The notes beneath the pieces are model-generated. The model ran no database searches. It was not told where the DNA came from and saw nothing but the letters and a program-made list of their open reading frames with translations. Below are positions 1 to 6,713 of a DNA stretch of 11,179 nt, piece after piece. This DNA comes from JAJZJT01 sp049964655 (GTDB taxonomy: Bacteria; Actinomycetota; Acidimicrobiia; Acidimicrobiales; RAAP-2), in NCBI GenBank assembly GCA_049964655.1, contig JBMFXC010000083.1, forward strand, positions 1 through 11,179, written 5' to 3'. Numbering within the stretch: the stretch's first letter is position 1; every line of letters begins with the position of its first letter. The position numbers and the translations under genes were made by a program.

Positions 1-55
1 CTGGTGCCCACCCGGCGGTGAGCGCCCGGCTGGTGCCCACCCGGCGGTGAGCGCC
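1..55. repeat. Two-copy tandem direct repeat, 29-bp period
   Basis: Bases 1-26 and 30-55 are identical, separated by 3 bases, giving a 29-bp period. The first copy begins at the window edge, so the array may continue to the left. No convincing reading frame covers it. It lies just beyond the 3' end of the minus-strand operon, so it is probably an intergenic minisatellite. Its function is unknown. Confidence 0.75.
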
Positions 56-77
56 GCCCCGTCTCGACCGGGCGGCG
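52..77 (-). terminator. GC-rich hairpin after the operon, possible terminator
   Basis: A perfect 8-bp inverted repeat (52-59 CGCCGCCC with 70-77 GGGCGGCG, 10-base loop) starts 3 bases past the stop codon of the last minus-strand operon gene. There is no U-tract, so an intrinsic terminator is only plausible. The position suits the end of the operon transcript. Confidence 0.4.
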
Positions 78-80
78 GGG

Positions 81-965
81 TCAGTCCGATCCGGTGATGA
101 GCGGGGCCAGCTCGTCGGCGAGGACGCGTGTTGCTTCCAAGGTGGCGGGAACGAGTGGGGGCGCGACGGTGGCACCGCAGAGCTGGTGAAGCGCCAAGGC
201 CGCCTTCCACCCGGCCGGGAACCCGGGTCGACGGCAGGCGAGGACGATGCCGATGAGGCGCTCTTGGAGGGTGCGAGCCGCCTCGTCCTCTCCGTCGAGG
301 ATTGCCCGGTAGAGGCTGACCACCATGGCTGGGACGAGGTTGACGGAGGCGGCGATGGTTCCCGCTGCCCCTGCTGCCATGCTCGCCACCAGCAGGGTGT
401 CCGACCCGGTGAGGAGCGAGAAGTGCTGTCGCCTGGTGGCGACGGCTGCCGACTGGAAGTACTCGAGGTCCCTGCTCGAGTCCTTCATGCCGATCACCTG
501 TGGATGCGCCGCCAGCTCGCCGACGACCCGGACCGGCAGGACGACCTTCGTCATAGCCGGGATGTTGTAGAGCAGCAACGGGATCGGCGAACGTTCGGCA
601 ACCTCGTCGAAGAAGCGGAGGATGCTCGCCTCGGAAAGGGGGTAGTAGAAGGGCGGTGGCACCAGTGCCGCAGTCGCCCCGGCTTCGGCGTAGGCCTCCA
701 GGTCGGCGAGGGTGTCGGTCGGCGTGAGGCTCACCGTCGCCGGGATGACCGGCGTGGGCGGCGGGGCCAGGCCGACGACGGCGGCGGTGAGCTCGGTGCG
801 GAGCGCCCGGGAGAGCAGAGGGCCCTCGCCGGTGGACCCGGCCGGACAGACCCCGGAGGCGCCGGAACCGAGGATGTGGTGCACCAGGCGGGCAAGGCCA
901 GCATGGTCGAGGGCGCCGTCCTCGGTGAGCGGGGTGGCGAGGGCAGCCAAGACTCCGTTCGCCAC
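81..965 (-). CDS. DapA-superfamily lyase (2-keto-3-deoxy sugar acid dehydratase or aldolase)
   Basis: Class I (Schiff-base) lyase of the DHDPS/N-acetylneuraminate lyase superfamily, expected to be a cytosolic TIM barrel. Numbered from the upstream GTG at 1049, it shows the GSTGE carboxylate-binding motif at 71-75, the catalytic tyrosine in YNIP (Y161) and the Schiff-base lysine in GMKDS (K189). The Tyr-Lys spacing of 28 equals that of E. coli DapA. A start at 965 (GTG) is preferred: an AGGAGG Shine-Dalgarno lies 5 bases upstream, and the 294-aa product has the usual family length. The alternative GTG at 1049 overlaps the upstream stop (GTGA) but adds a 28-residue low-complexity tail. As last gene of a sugar-acid operon containing two dehydratases and a semialdehyde dehydrogenase, it is unlikely to serve lysine synthesis. 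Family knowledge suggests 2-keto-3-deoxypentonate or 5-keto-4-deoxyglucarate dehydratase, or an aldolase releasing pyruvate. The sequence does not decide between them. Confidence 0.9.
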   Translation of the reverse strand: MANGVLAALATPLTEDGALDHAGLARLVHHILGSGASGVCPAGSTGEGPLLSRALRTELTAAVVGLAPPPTPVIPATVSLTPTDTLADLEAYAEAGATAALVPPPFYYPLSEASILRFFDEVAERSPIPLLLYNIPAMTKVVLPVRVVGELAAHPQVIGMKDSSRDLEYFQSAAVATRRQHFSLLTGSDTLLVASMAAGAAGTIAASVNLVPAMVVSLYRAILDGEDEAARTLQERLIGIVLACRRPGFPAGWKAALALHQLCGATVAPPLVPATLEATRVLADELAPLITGSD

Positions 966-970
966 CGGGG

Positions 971-977
971 CCTCCTC
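971..977 (-). promoter_or_regulatory. Strong Shine-Dalgarno deciding the lyase start
   Basis: On the minus strand GAGGAGG is followed by 5 bases and then GTG at 965. It is much better than anything before the GTG at 1049 or the ATG at 1043, and it gives a protein of normal family length. This is the main argument for the shorter start. Confidence 0.6.
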
Positions 978-1045
978 GCCGGTCTTCGGGCAGCCCGTTG
1001 GGCCATTCGTGCCAGCGCTCCGGTCGTCTGGTGTCGAGTGCATGC

Positions 1046-1957
1046 TCACGAGGAACCGTCCACGTGTGCGCCCGTCGAGCCCGTCTGTCGCCCGGCGGCC
1101 GGCGGCGGCGACCCAGATGCCGGTGCGTCGGGTCGGGTGAGGGCGCCGAAGGTGGCGAACGGGTCGGGCGCTCGGGACAGGCTGCGCCCGCCGTCTACCA
1201 CCAGGATGGCTCCGGTGACGAAGGAAGCCGCGTCCGAGGCCAGGAACACGCAGACGTCGGCCACCTCTTCGACGGTGCCCATCCGGCCGAGGAGGGTGGG
1301 CGCCGCCCCGGTCGGATCACCGCTCGCCGCTAGGGCGTTGGCGGTGGAGCCCGAGGCGATGGCACCGGGGGCCACCGCGTTCACCCGGATGCCATACGGT
1401 GACAGCTCGACGGCCAGGGCTCGGGTGAGGGAGACGATGCCACCTTTGGTCGCCACGTAGCTGACGTAGGTGGGCACGGGCAACGTGGCCTGGATCGCCG
1501 CCAGGTTGATGACGACGCCGCACCCGCGGGCCGTCATGGCCGGGGCCACTGCCTGGCTGAGGAACGCGGTGGCGGTCAAGTTGGTGGCGACGATGCGCTC
1601 CCACTCCTCTTCGGTGACGTCGAGGAACCCGTGCCGGCTCCCGTGGTCGGCGGCGTTGTTCACCAGGATGTCGACACCGCCCAGGCCATCGGTCACCTCC
1701 TCGACCAGTCGGTGCCGTTCGTCGGGGCGAGCGATGTCGGCCACCACGGCGAGCGCCCGGCCGCCGGCGGCGGTGATGGCTCGGACGGTGGACTCGGCGG
1801 TCGCCGCGTCGCGGTCGACGACGCCGACCGAAGCACCCGCGCCGGCCAGGCTCCGGGCGACGGCGGCGCCGATGCCGCCACCCGCCCCGGTGACGAGGGC
1901 GACCCGGCCGTCGAGCCAGCCGGCCATCGAGGGGGCTGGAGCGTCCGGGGGGCTCAC
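1046..1957 (-). CDS. Short-chain dehydrogenase/reductase (SDR), catalytic Ser replaced by Ala
   Basis: Classical SDR (Rossmann fold, FabG-like), 303 aa from the GTG at 1957, whose start overlaps the stop of the dehydratase gene (GTGA). ATG at 1927 (residue 11) is an alternative start; neither has a clear ribosome site. Visible motifs are the cofactor glycine motif TGAGGGIG (23-30), Asp48 at the end of the second strand (favours NAD over NADP), ADI (73-75), NNAA (100-103, usually NNAG), Asn126, and YVATK with Tyr167 and Lys171. The position that normally holds the catalytic serine, 13 residues before the tyrosine, is Ala154, within NLAAIQA. About 45 Pro/Ser/Gly-rich residues follow the usual VDGGRS end. 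Within a sugar-acid operon it could oxidise a sugar, lactone precursor or deoxy-keto acid hydroxyl, but the substrate is not evident and the missing serine raises doubt about ordinary catalysis. Confidence 0.9.
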   Translation of the reverse strand: MSPPDAPAPSMAGWLDGRVALVTGAGGGIGAAVARSLAGAGASVGVVDRDAATAESTVRAITAAGGRALAVVADIARPDERHRLVEEVTDGLGGVDILVNNAADHGSRHGFLDVTEEEWERIVATNLTATAFLSQAVAPAMTARGCGVVINLAAIQATLPVPTYVSYVATKGGIVSLTRALAVELSPYGIRVNAVAPGAIASGSTANALAASGDPTGAAPTLLGRMGTVEEVADVCVFLASDAASFVTGAILVVDGGRSLSRAPDPFATFGALTRPDAPASGSPPPAAGRQTGSTGAHVDGSS

Positions 1958-3669
1958 GTGGGCTGCCGGGGGATCGGGGCGCCGCGGCGACCGACGAGGA
2001 AGTCGAAGTCGGCACCGCGGTCGGCCTGGAGCACATGGGACCGGTAGAGCTGCACGTAACCTCCTCCGGGTTCCTCCGGCGGCGGGGACCACCGTCTCCG
2101 TCGCTCGGCGAGCACGTCGTCGGCGACCTCGAGCCGAAGGGTTCGGCTGTCGACGTCGAGCGTGATCCAGTCCCCGGTCTCGACCAGTGCCAGCGGTCCC
2201 CCGACGGCTGCCTCGGGGGCCACGTGGAGCACGACGGTGCCGAAGGAGGTGCCGCTCATCCGCGCATCGGAGATCCGCACCATGTCGCGTACGCCCTGGC
2301 GGACCAACGGACGGGGAAGCGGAAGGTTGCCGACCTCGGGCATGCCCGGATAGCCCTTCGGCCCCGCGTACCGGAGGACGAGCACGTCGTCGGGGTCGAT
2401 GCCGAGGTCGTCGCGGTCCATCGCCTGGTTGAGCTCTTCCACGGTGTCGAACACCCATGCCCGTCCCCGGTGCGACAGCAGCGCCTCCGAGGCGGCGGAG
2501 AGCTTGAGCACGGCGCCGTCGGGGCACAGGTTGCCGTGGAGGACGACCGTGCCCCGGCCCGGTGGGAGGAGAGGCTGCTGGCGGCTGGTGATGACCGAGC
2601 GGTCGTAGCACGGTGCTCCGGCGAGCTGCTCCCCGAGGGTGCGCCCGGTGACCGTAACGGCATCGAGGTGGAGGAGGTCGGCGATCTCGGCGAGGACCGC
2701 GGGCAGTCCGCCGGCGGCAGCGAACTCCTCCATGAGGAACTCGCCGGTGGGCTTCAGGTTGACCAGGGTGGGGACGTCCTTCCCCAGGCGGTCGAAGTCG
2801 TCGAGCGTGAGGTCGACCCCGGCGCGTCCGGCCATGGCCAACAGGTGGATGACGGCGTTGGTCGACCCGCCGATGGCCACGTTGGTCCGCACCGCGTTCT
2901 CGAAGGCCTGGCGGGTGAGGATCTTGGATGGTCGCAGGTCTTCTTCGACCATGGCCACGATGCGCCGGCCGGCCAGGTGGCCATAGACCTTCCGTGCCGC
3001 GTCGACCGCCGCGACCGCGGCCGACCCCGGCAGCTGGAGGCCGAGCGCCTCGGTGAGGCACGCCATCGTCGACGCCGTGCCCATCGTCGTGCAGTGCCCG
3101 TTGCTGCGTGACACGCACGCCTCCGACGCCACGAAGTCCTCGGGCGTCATCACCCCGGCTCGGACGTCTTCGGAGAACCTCCACAGATCGGTCCCCGATC
3201 CCACGGGCACCCCACGGAACCGCCCGTTCACCATCGGGCCCCCCGTGACGACGATGGCCGGGAGGTCGGCGCTGGTGGCACCCATGACGGCGGCGGGCGT
3301 GGTCTTGTCGCACCCGGTCAAGAGCACGACGCCGTCGAGGGGATTGGCCCGCAAGAGCTCCTCGATCTCCATGGCAGCCAGGTTCCGGTAGAGCATGGCG
3401 GTCGGTCGCATGAGCGTCTCGCCCAGGGCGAGCGTCGGGAACTCGAAGGGGAACCCTCCTGCCTCCCACACCCCTGCCTTGACGGACTGGGCCAGCTGGT
3501 GGAGGTGGGCGTTGCACGGAGCCAGGTCCGACCAGCTGGCGGCGATGCCGATGACCGGCCGTCCGTCGAAGAGGTCGTCCGGGAACCCCTCGGACTTGGT
3601 GTGGGAGCGGTGGTAGAAGCCGAGCTTGCCGGTGGCCCCGAACCAGGCGGCACTACGCAGTGCGGGCAT
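1954..3669 (-). CDS. IlvD/Edd-family Fe-S dehydratase, pentonate dehydratase-like
   Basis: Predicted cytosolic dehydratase of 571 aa, normal for the family, that would turn an aldonate (arabinonate, xylonate or similar) into a 2-keto-3-deoxy acid. The three candidate cluster ligands are Cys52 (APCN), Cys120 (TGCDKT) and Cys193 (NGHCTTMG). Their spacings of 68 and 73 residues match what I recall for the [2Fe-2S] L-arabinonate dehydratase of Rhizobium (C59, C127, C200). Asp121 and Lys122 fit the metal-binding and carbamylated-lysine positions, and SDARMSGT contains Ser472, the proposed catalytic base. This points to the sugar-acid branch rather than dihydroxy-acid dehydratase IlvD, and the operon context agrees. 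The ATG at 3669 lies 8 bases after the upstream stop, which overlaps a GAGGA ribosome site. The 3' end overlaps the SDR start by 4 bases. The exact substrate is unknown. Confidence 0.93.
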   Translation of the reverse strand: MPALRSAAWFGATGKLGFYHRSHTKSEGFPDDLFDGRPVIGIAASWSDLAPCNAHLHQLAQSVKAGVWEAGGFPFEFPTLALGETLMRPTAMLYRNLAAMEIEELLRANPLDGVVLLTGCDKTTPAAVMGATSADLPAIVVTGGPMVNGRFRGVPVGSGTDLWRFSEDVRAGVMTPEDFVASEACVSRSNGHCTTMGTASTMACLTEALGLQLPGSAAVAAVDAARKVYGHLAGRRIVAMVEEDLRPSKILTRQAFENAVRTNVAIGGSTNAVIHLLAMAGRAGVDLTLDDFDRLGKDVPTLVNLKPTGEFLMEEFAAAGGLPAVLAEIADLLHLDAVTVTGRTLGEQLAGAPCYDRSVITSRQQPLLPPGRGTVVLHGNLCPDGAVLKLSAASEALLSHRGRAWVFDTVEELNQAMDRDDLGIDPDDVLVLRYAGPKGYPGMPEVGNLPLPRPLVRQGVRDMVRISDARMSGTSFGTVVLHVAPEAAVGGPLALVETGDWITLDVDSRTLRLEVADDVLAERRRRWSPPPEEPGGGYVQLYRSHVLQADRGADFDFLVGRRGAPIPRQPT

Positions 3670-3677
3670 GTCGGTCC

Positions 3678-5138
3678 TCACAGGCCGATCGACAGGTAGC
3701 GCGTCTCGACGAACTCCTCCAGGCCCTGGTGGGCACCCTCGCGACCGAGGCCACTCTGCTTGACGCCGCCCATGGGGGCGAACGCCACCGACGGGAGTGG
3801 GTGGTTGCACCCGAGGATGCCGACCTCGAGCCGCTCTGCCATCGACCACAGCCGGCTCGGGTCACGGGTGTAGACGTAGCCGGCGAGGCCGAGCTCGGTG
3901 TCGTTCGCCCGGGCGACCACCTCGTCGTCGGTGTCGAAGGGGAAGACGCCGGCGACCGGGCCGAACACCTCGGTGGTGGCGAGACCGGCGGTCTCGGCCG
4001 CACCGAGCAGGAACCCGGGGCGGGTGTAGCACGGGCCCGAGGGGACCTCTGGAGCGTCGCCCAGCCAGCTGGCTCCCGAGGCCAGCGCCTCGTCGACCAG
4101 GGCGGTGACCGCGTGCACCCGGTCGACGTCGATGAGCGGACCGACGTCGGGGTCGCCCGGACCGAGCGGGTCGCCGACCGACAGCCGAGACGTCGCCGCC
4201 GCGAGGCGTGACGCGACCTCGTCGAGCACGGACCGCTCGACGAACACCCGGTTGGCGCCGATGCACGACTGCCCGTTGTTGCGGAACTTGGCCACCAAGA
4301 GGCCCTCGACGGCAGCGTCGAGGTCGGCGTCGGCGAAGATGATGAACGGCGCGTCCCCGCCCAGCTCCAGTGCGCACCGCACGACCCGGTCGGCTGCCGT
4401 CGCCATGAGCCGCGACCCGACCGAGGTGGAGCCGGTGAAGGTCACCATCCGAACGGCCGGATGGGCCAGGAGCGCGTCGGACTGTTCGGCAGCCGGCCCG
4501 TTGACCACGTTGGCGACGCCCGGAGGCAGCCCTGCGTCGTCGATGGCCCGGAACAGCTCGAGCACGGCGAGCGGCGCCTTCTCGGAGGCGCGGGCCACCA
4601 CGGTGCACCCGGCGGCGAGCGCAGGGGCTACCTTCCGGGCCTGGATGGACAGGGGGAAGTTCCACGGCGTCAACGACGCGACCACGCCGACTGGCGAGGT
4701 GACGGTGAGGTGGCGTCGCTTCGGGTCCTCGGGGGTAAGGACCGCACCGTTGGGCTGTCGGGCGGCGTCCGCGAACCAGCGGAGGTACTCGGCGGAAAAG
4801 CGCGTCTCGCCGACGGCCTCCACCACGCGCTTGCCGGTCTCGGCGGCGAGCAGCCGGGCGACCTCCTCGGCGCGCTCGTCGAGGAGGTCGGCTGCCTGCC
4901 GGAGGAGGTCGCCTCGACGCCGGGCCGGCCAGGCCGCCCATCCCTCTGCTGCGGCACGGGCGGCGTCGGCGGCGTCACGAGCGTGCTGGGCGCTCCCGTA
5001 GCTCACCTGTGCGATGGTCTCGCCGGTCGCCGGGTTGACGACCGGCAGCGTGGTCGCACCGTGGGGGTGCAGCCACCGGCCCCCGATCCACATGGGGACG
5101 ACCTGGCCGGAGCCGACGAGGGAGGCGGTGTCGATCAC
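3678..5138 (-). CDS. NAD(P)-dependent aldehyde dehydrogenase, succinate/2-oxoglutarate-semialdehyde type
   Basis: Complete 486-aa aldehyde dehydrogenase. It shows the oxyanion asparagine in TPWNFP (Asn160), general base Glu258 in ELGG, the catalytic Cys292 in NNGQSC (34 residues apart, as in the family) and EVFGP near the C-terminus. The ELGGDAPFII and KQSGLGREG stretches resemble GabD-type semialdehyde dehydrogenases. In this operon the likely reaction is oxidation of 2-oxoglutarate semialdehyde to 2-oxoglutarate, or of an aldehyde released by an aldolase. One oddity is that the usual KPxE cofactor-ribose motif reads RASE, so the lysine is Arg183 and the proline Ala184. The GTG at 5138 is the first start after the in-frame stop of the upstream gene, 6 bases away, with no clear ribosome site. 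An internal ATG at residue 16, just before WIGGRW, is an alternative. Confidence 0.93.
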   Translation of the reverse strand: MIDTASLVGSGQVVPMWIGGRWLHPHGATTLPVVNPATGETIAQVSYGSAQHARDAADAARAAAEGWAAWPARRRGDLLRQAADLLDERAEEVARLLAAETGKRVVEAVGETRFSAEYLRWFADAARQPNGAVLTPEDPKRRHLTVTSPVGVVASLTPWNFPLSIQARKVAPALAAGCTVVARASEKAPLAVLELFRAIDDAGLPPGVANVVNGPAAEQSDALLAHPAVRMVTFTGSTSVGSRLMATAADRVVRCALELGGDAPFIIFADADLDAAVEGLLVAKFRNNGQSCIGANRVFVERSVLDEVASRLAAATSRLSVGDPLGPGDPDVGPLIDVDRVHAVTALVDEALASGASWLGDAPEVPSGPCYTRPGFLLGAAETAGLATTEVFGPVAGVFPFDTDDEVVARANDTELGLAGYVYTRDPSRLWSMAERLEVGILGCNHPLPSVAFAPMGGVKQSGLGREGAHQGLEEFVETRYLSIGL

Positions 5139-5144
5139 CGGCTG

Positions 5145-6302
5145 CTACGCGCTCCGGTAGAGCTTGGTGATGACGTACTCACGGTGGCCGATGGCCTCGG
5201 CGGCGGTCAGACGGCCGTTGATGGTCCGGTCGATCAGCTCCATCAGCCGGTCCCCCGCTTCGGTGAGGCTGTACTCCTGGCGAAGCAGGCCGGAGACGTC
5301 GAGGTCGACGTGCTCGGTCATGGTGGAGGCGGTGAGCGGGTTGGCGGTGATCTTGAGGACCGGCTCGATCGGGTTGCCGATGATGTTGCCCTGCCCGGTG
5401 GGGAAGAGGTGGATCACCGCACCGGCCGCCGCCATGAGCGTCACGCACTCGGCGGCGGCGGAGGAGGTGTCCATGAAGTTCAGTCCGGGTCGGGTCGGTG
5501 GACAGGCGGGTCCCAGGGCGTCGACGACCGGCACGGTGCCCGTCTTGGCGATGTTGCCCATGGCCTTCTCCTCGATGGTGGAGAGCCCACCGCGGATGTT
5601 GCCCTGGGTGGGTTGCGAGCCGAGCAGGTCCACGCCGGCGGCCACCACCGTCTCGTAGTAGTCGTCGAAGAACGCCTGGAACTTCGCCCGCACGACGTCG
5701 TCCACGCAACGGGCGGCGATGAGGTGCTCACCGCCGGTGAGCTCGGTGGTCTCGCCGAAGAGCACCGTCCCGTTGGCGGCCACCGTGCGGTCGACGGCCT
5801 CGGAGGTGGTCGGACAGGCCCCGAGCCCGCTCGTGGTGTCGGACTCCCCGCACTTGATGGACAGCATCACCTCGTGGCGCTCGACGGGCACCCGGTGGAG
5901 CTCGCTCGCGTCCTGCATCAGCCGAGCCGTCTGACGAGCCCCTTCGGCGATGGTCTCGAGGTCCCCGTGGCGCTCGATGGACAGGCGGACCACTGGCTTG
6001 CCGGTCTTGGCGACGCCGTCGGCCACCCGATCGGTCCAGGCGGGTTCGATGCCCACCACGACGACAGCGGCGACGTTGGGGTTGGCGCCGGTGCCGATGA
6101 GCGTCCGGAAGGTGAGCTCGAGGTCTTCCCCGAACTGGAGCCGCCCGTAGGAGTGAGGGATGGGGAGCGCTCCGGGGACGAGGCGGGCGATGCCCTCGAC
6201 AGCCGCGTTCGACAGGTCGTCCACGGCCAGGACGACGACGTGGTTGCGGATACCGACCCTGCCGTCGGGCCTCCGATAGCCGGTCAGTGCCGTGGTTGCC
6301 AT
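5145..6302 (-). CDS. UxaA/GarD-family dehydratase, large (C-terminal) subunit
   Basis: 385-aa protein of the altronate/galactarate dehydratase family, present as a separate large chain without its own SAF domain. Family stretches in order are GYRRPDGRVGIRNH (8-21), HSYGR (50-54), KCGESDTTSGLGACP (150-164, with Cys151 and Cys163), QPTQGNIRGGLSTIEEKAMG in the middle, and the MDTSS...TGQGNIIGNPIEPVLKITANP block near the C-terminus. Known members use ferrous iron to dehydrate altronate or galactarate. KCGESDTT differs from the CGGSDG form typical of UxaA/GarD, so the substrate may differ. ATG at 6302 has an AGGAG ribosome site 6 bases upstream and lies inside the 3' end of the SAF gene (19-base overlap), so the two are probably co-translated and form one enzyme. 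It is predicted to act in the cytosol. Confidence 0.9.
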   Translation of the reverse strand: MATTALTGYRRPDGRVGIRNHVVVLAVDDLSNAAVEGIARLVPGALPIPHSYGRLQFGEDLELTFRTLIGTGANPNVAAVVVVGIEPAWTDRVADGVAKTGKPVVRLSIERHGDLETIAEGARQTARLMQDASELHRVPVERHEVMLSIKCGESDTTSGLGACPTTSEAVDRTVAANGTVLFGETTELTGGEHLIAARCVDDVVRAKFQAFFDDYYETVVAAGVDLLGSQPTQGNIRGGLSTIEEKAMGNIAKTGTVPVVDALGPACPPTRPGLNFMDTSSAAAECVTLMAAAGAVIHLFPTGQGNIIGNPIEPVLKITANPLTASTMTEHVDLDVSGLLRQEYSLTEAGDRLMELIDRTINGRLTAAEAIGHREYVITKLYRSA

Positions 6303-6580
6303 TTGGTGCTCCTGATGTTGTGGACGTGGACCAGCTCGCCCGCGTTGATGGCACGGCTGGTCACGCCGATCGGCTGTCCGTACTCGATGACCTCGGAACC
6401 CGCTCCCAGGTCGACGAGGGCGACCTTGTGCCCGAGCGGGATGGGCTCGGTGACGGTGACCTCCCGTTGCCCTTCTCGGCCGAGGACGGCGAGGGTGGCA
6501 GTACCCGGCTCGACGTCCCGGACGGCCACCGCGACGGCGTCGTCCGGTTCGTGGGCGAGGAACGCCAGGTCATGTCCCAC
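6284..6580 (-). CDS. SAF-domain protein, UxaA-family dehydratase small subunit
   Basis: 98-aa protein matching the SAF domain that forms the N-terminus or small chain of altronate/galactarate-type dehydratases. It shows LAHEPDDAVAVAVRDV near the start, then PLGHKVAL, IEYGQPIG and ELVHVHN, in the family order. GTG at 6580 is chosen because GGGAG lies 5 bases upstream and the product then starts about where small SAF proteins do. TTG at 6592 is an alternative. The same frame stays open upstream to an ATG at 6685, but that would cross the predicted promoter and operator and encodes nothing SAF-like. A second start with a stronger ribosome site lies at 6620 in another frame. The gene overlaps the large-subunit gene by 19 bases and heads the operon. 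Confidence 0.85.
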   Translation of the reverse strand: MGHDLAFLAHEPDDAVAVAVRDVEPGTATLAVLGREGQREVTVTEPIPLGHKVALVDLGAGSEVIEYGQPIGVTSRAINAGELVHVHNIRSTKWQPRH

Positions 6581-6620
6581 GGGGACTCCCAACAGGCTGG
6601 GCCGGATCGACTGGTGGCAC
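6570..6620 (-). CDS. Possible 16-codon leader ORF ahead of the operon
   Basis: A GTG at 6620 follows the best Shine-Dalgarno in the region (GAGGAGGT on the minus strand, + positions 6625-6632, then 4 bases). The frame encodes VPPVDPAQPVGSPRGT (first residue read as Met) and stops with TGA at 6570-6572, 11 bases inside the SAF gene. It could be a leader peptide that couples translation to the SAF gene, or the remains of a longer SAF N-terminus displaced by an indel. Nothing in the peptide is recognisable. Confidence 0.4.
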   Translation of the reverse strand: MPPVDPAQPVGSPRGT

Positions 6621-6635
6621 GGTGACCTCCTCGTA

Positions 6636-6653
6636 AGGTATGACCTCTTGCCA
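6636..6653 (-). promoter_or_regulatory. Predicted GntR (FCD) operator, site 1
   Basis: The minus strand reads TGGCAAGAGGTCATACCT. Its core AGGTCATACCT (6636-6646) is an inverted repeat, AGGT-CAT-ACCT, and fits the GT-N3-AC core known for FadR-subfamily operators. It matches site 2 (7569-7586) at 16 of 18 bases. It lies 15 bases before the leader ORF and about 55 bases before the SAF gene, next to the GntR gene, which is the likely binder. Confidence 0.6.
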
Positions 6654-6656
6654 GTC

Positions 6657-6685
6657 AGGCTAGCCGAGTGCCCTTGGGGCTTCAA
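6657..6685 (-). promoter_or_regulatory. Candidate promoter of the sugar-acid operon
   Basis: On the minus strand TTGAAG (6680-6685) and TAGCCT (6657-6662) are separated by 17 bases. The -35 is fair and the -10 poor (3 of 6). Transcription would start near 6650, inside the operator at 6636-6653, which suits repression. It is placed by context more than by match quality. Confidence 0.35.
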
Positions 6686-6688
6686 GGG
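6671..6688 (-). terminator. Small inverted repeat after gntR
   Basis: CCCTTG (6671-6676) pairs with CAAGGG (6683-6688) across a 6-base loop, 25 bases past the gntR stop. No U-tract follows on the minus strand. It could be a weak terminator separating gntR from the operon, though it overlaps the candidate -35 of the operon promoter. Confidence 0.2.
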
Positions 6689-6713
6689 GTTGTCTTGCCA
6701 CCGCGAGCTCTGG

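Noticed and set aside
81..965. Lysine-biosynthesis dapA
   Set aside because: The active-site motifs are shared across the superfamily. The operon holds sugar-acid enzymes and no lysine genes, so a catabolic role is more likely.
966..1049. 28-residue N-terminal extension of the DapA-family lyase
   Set aside because: Possible through GTGA coupling, but the sequence is low-complexity, exceeds family length, and a strong Shine-Dalgarno precedes the GTG at 965. Kept only as an alternative start.
2035..3111. Plus-strand open frame of 358 codons
   Set aside because: Lies wholly antisense to the dehydratase gene and shows no recognisable motifs.
1958..3517. Upstream part of an 823-codon minus-strand frame continuous with the SDR
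   Set aside because: This part overlaps the IlvD/Edd gene in another frame and encodes Arg/Pro-rich sequence with no family features. The SDR begins at 1957, so no real fusion protein is indicated.
6692..6700. Third TGGCAAGA half-site upstream of the operon promoter
   Set aside because: Only 8 bases match the operator and no symmetric partner follows; too short to claim.
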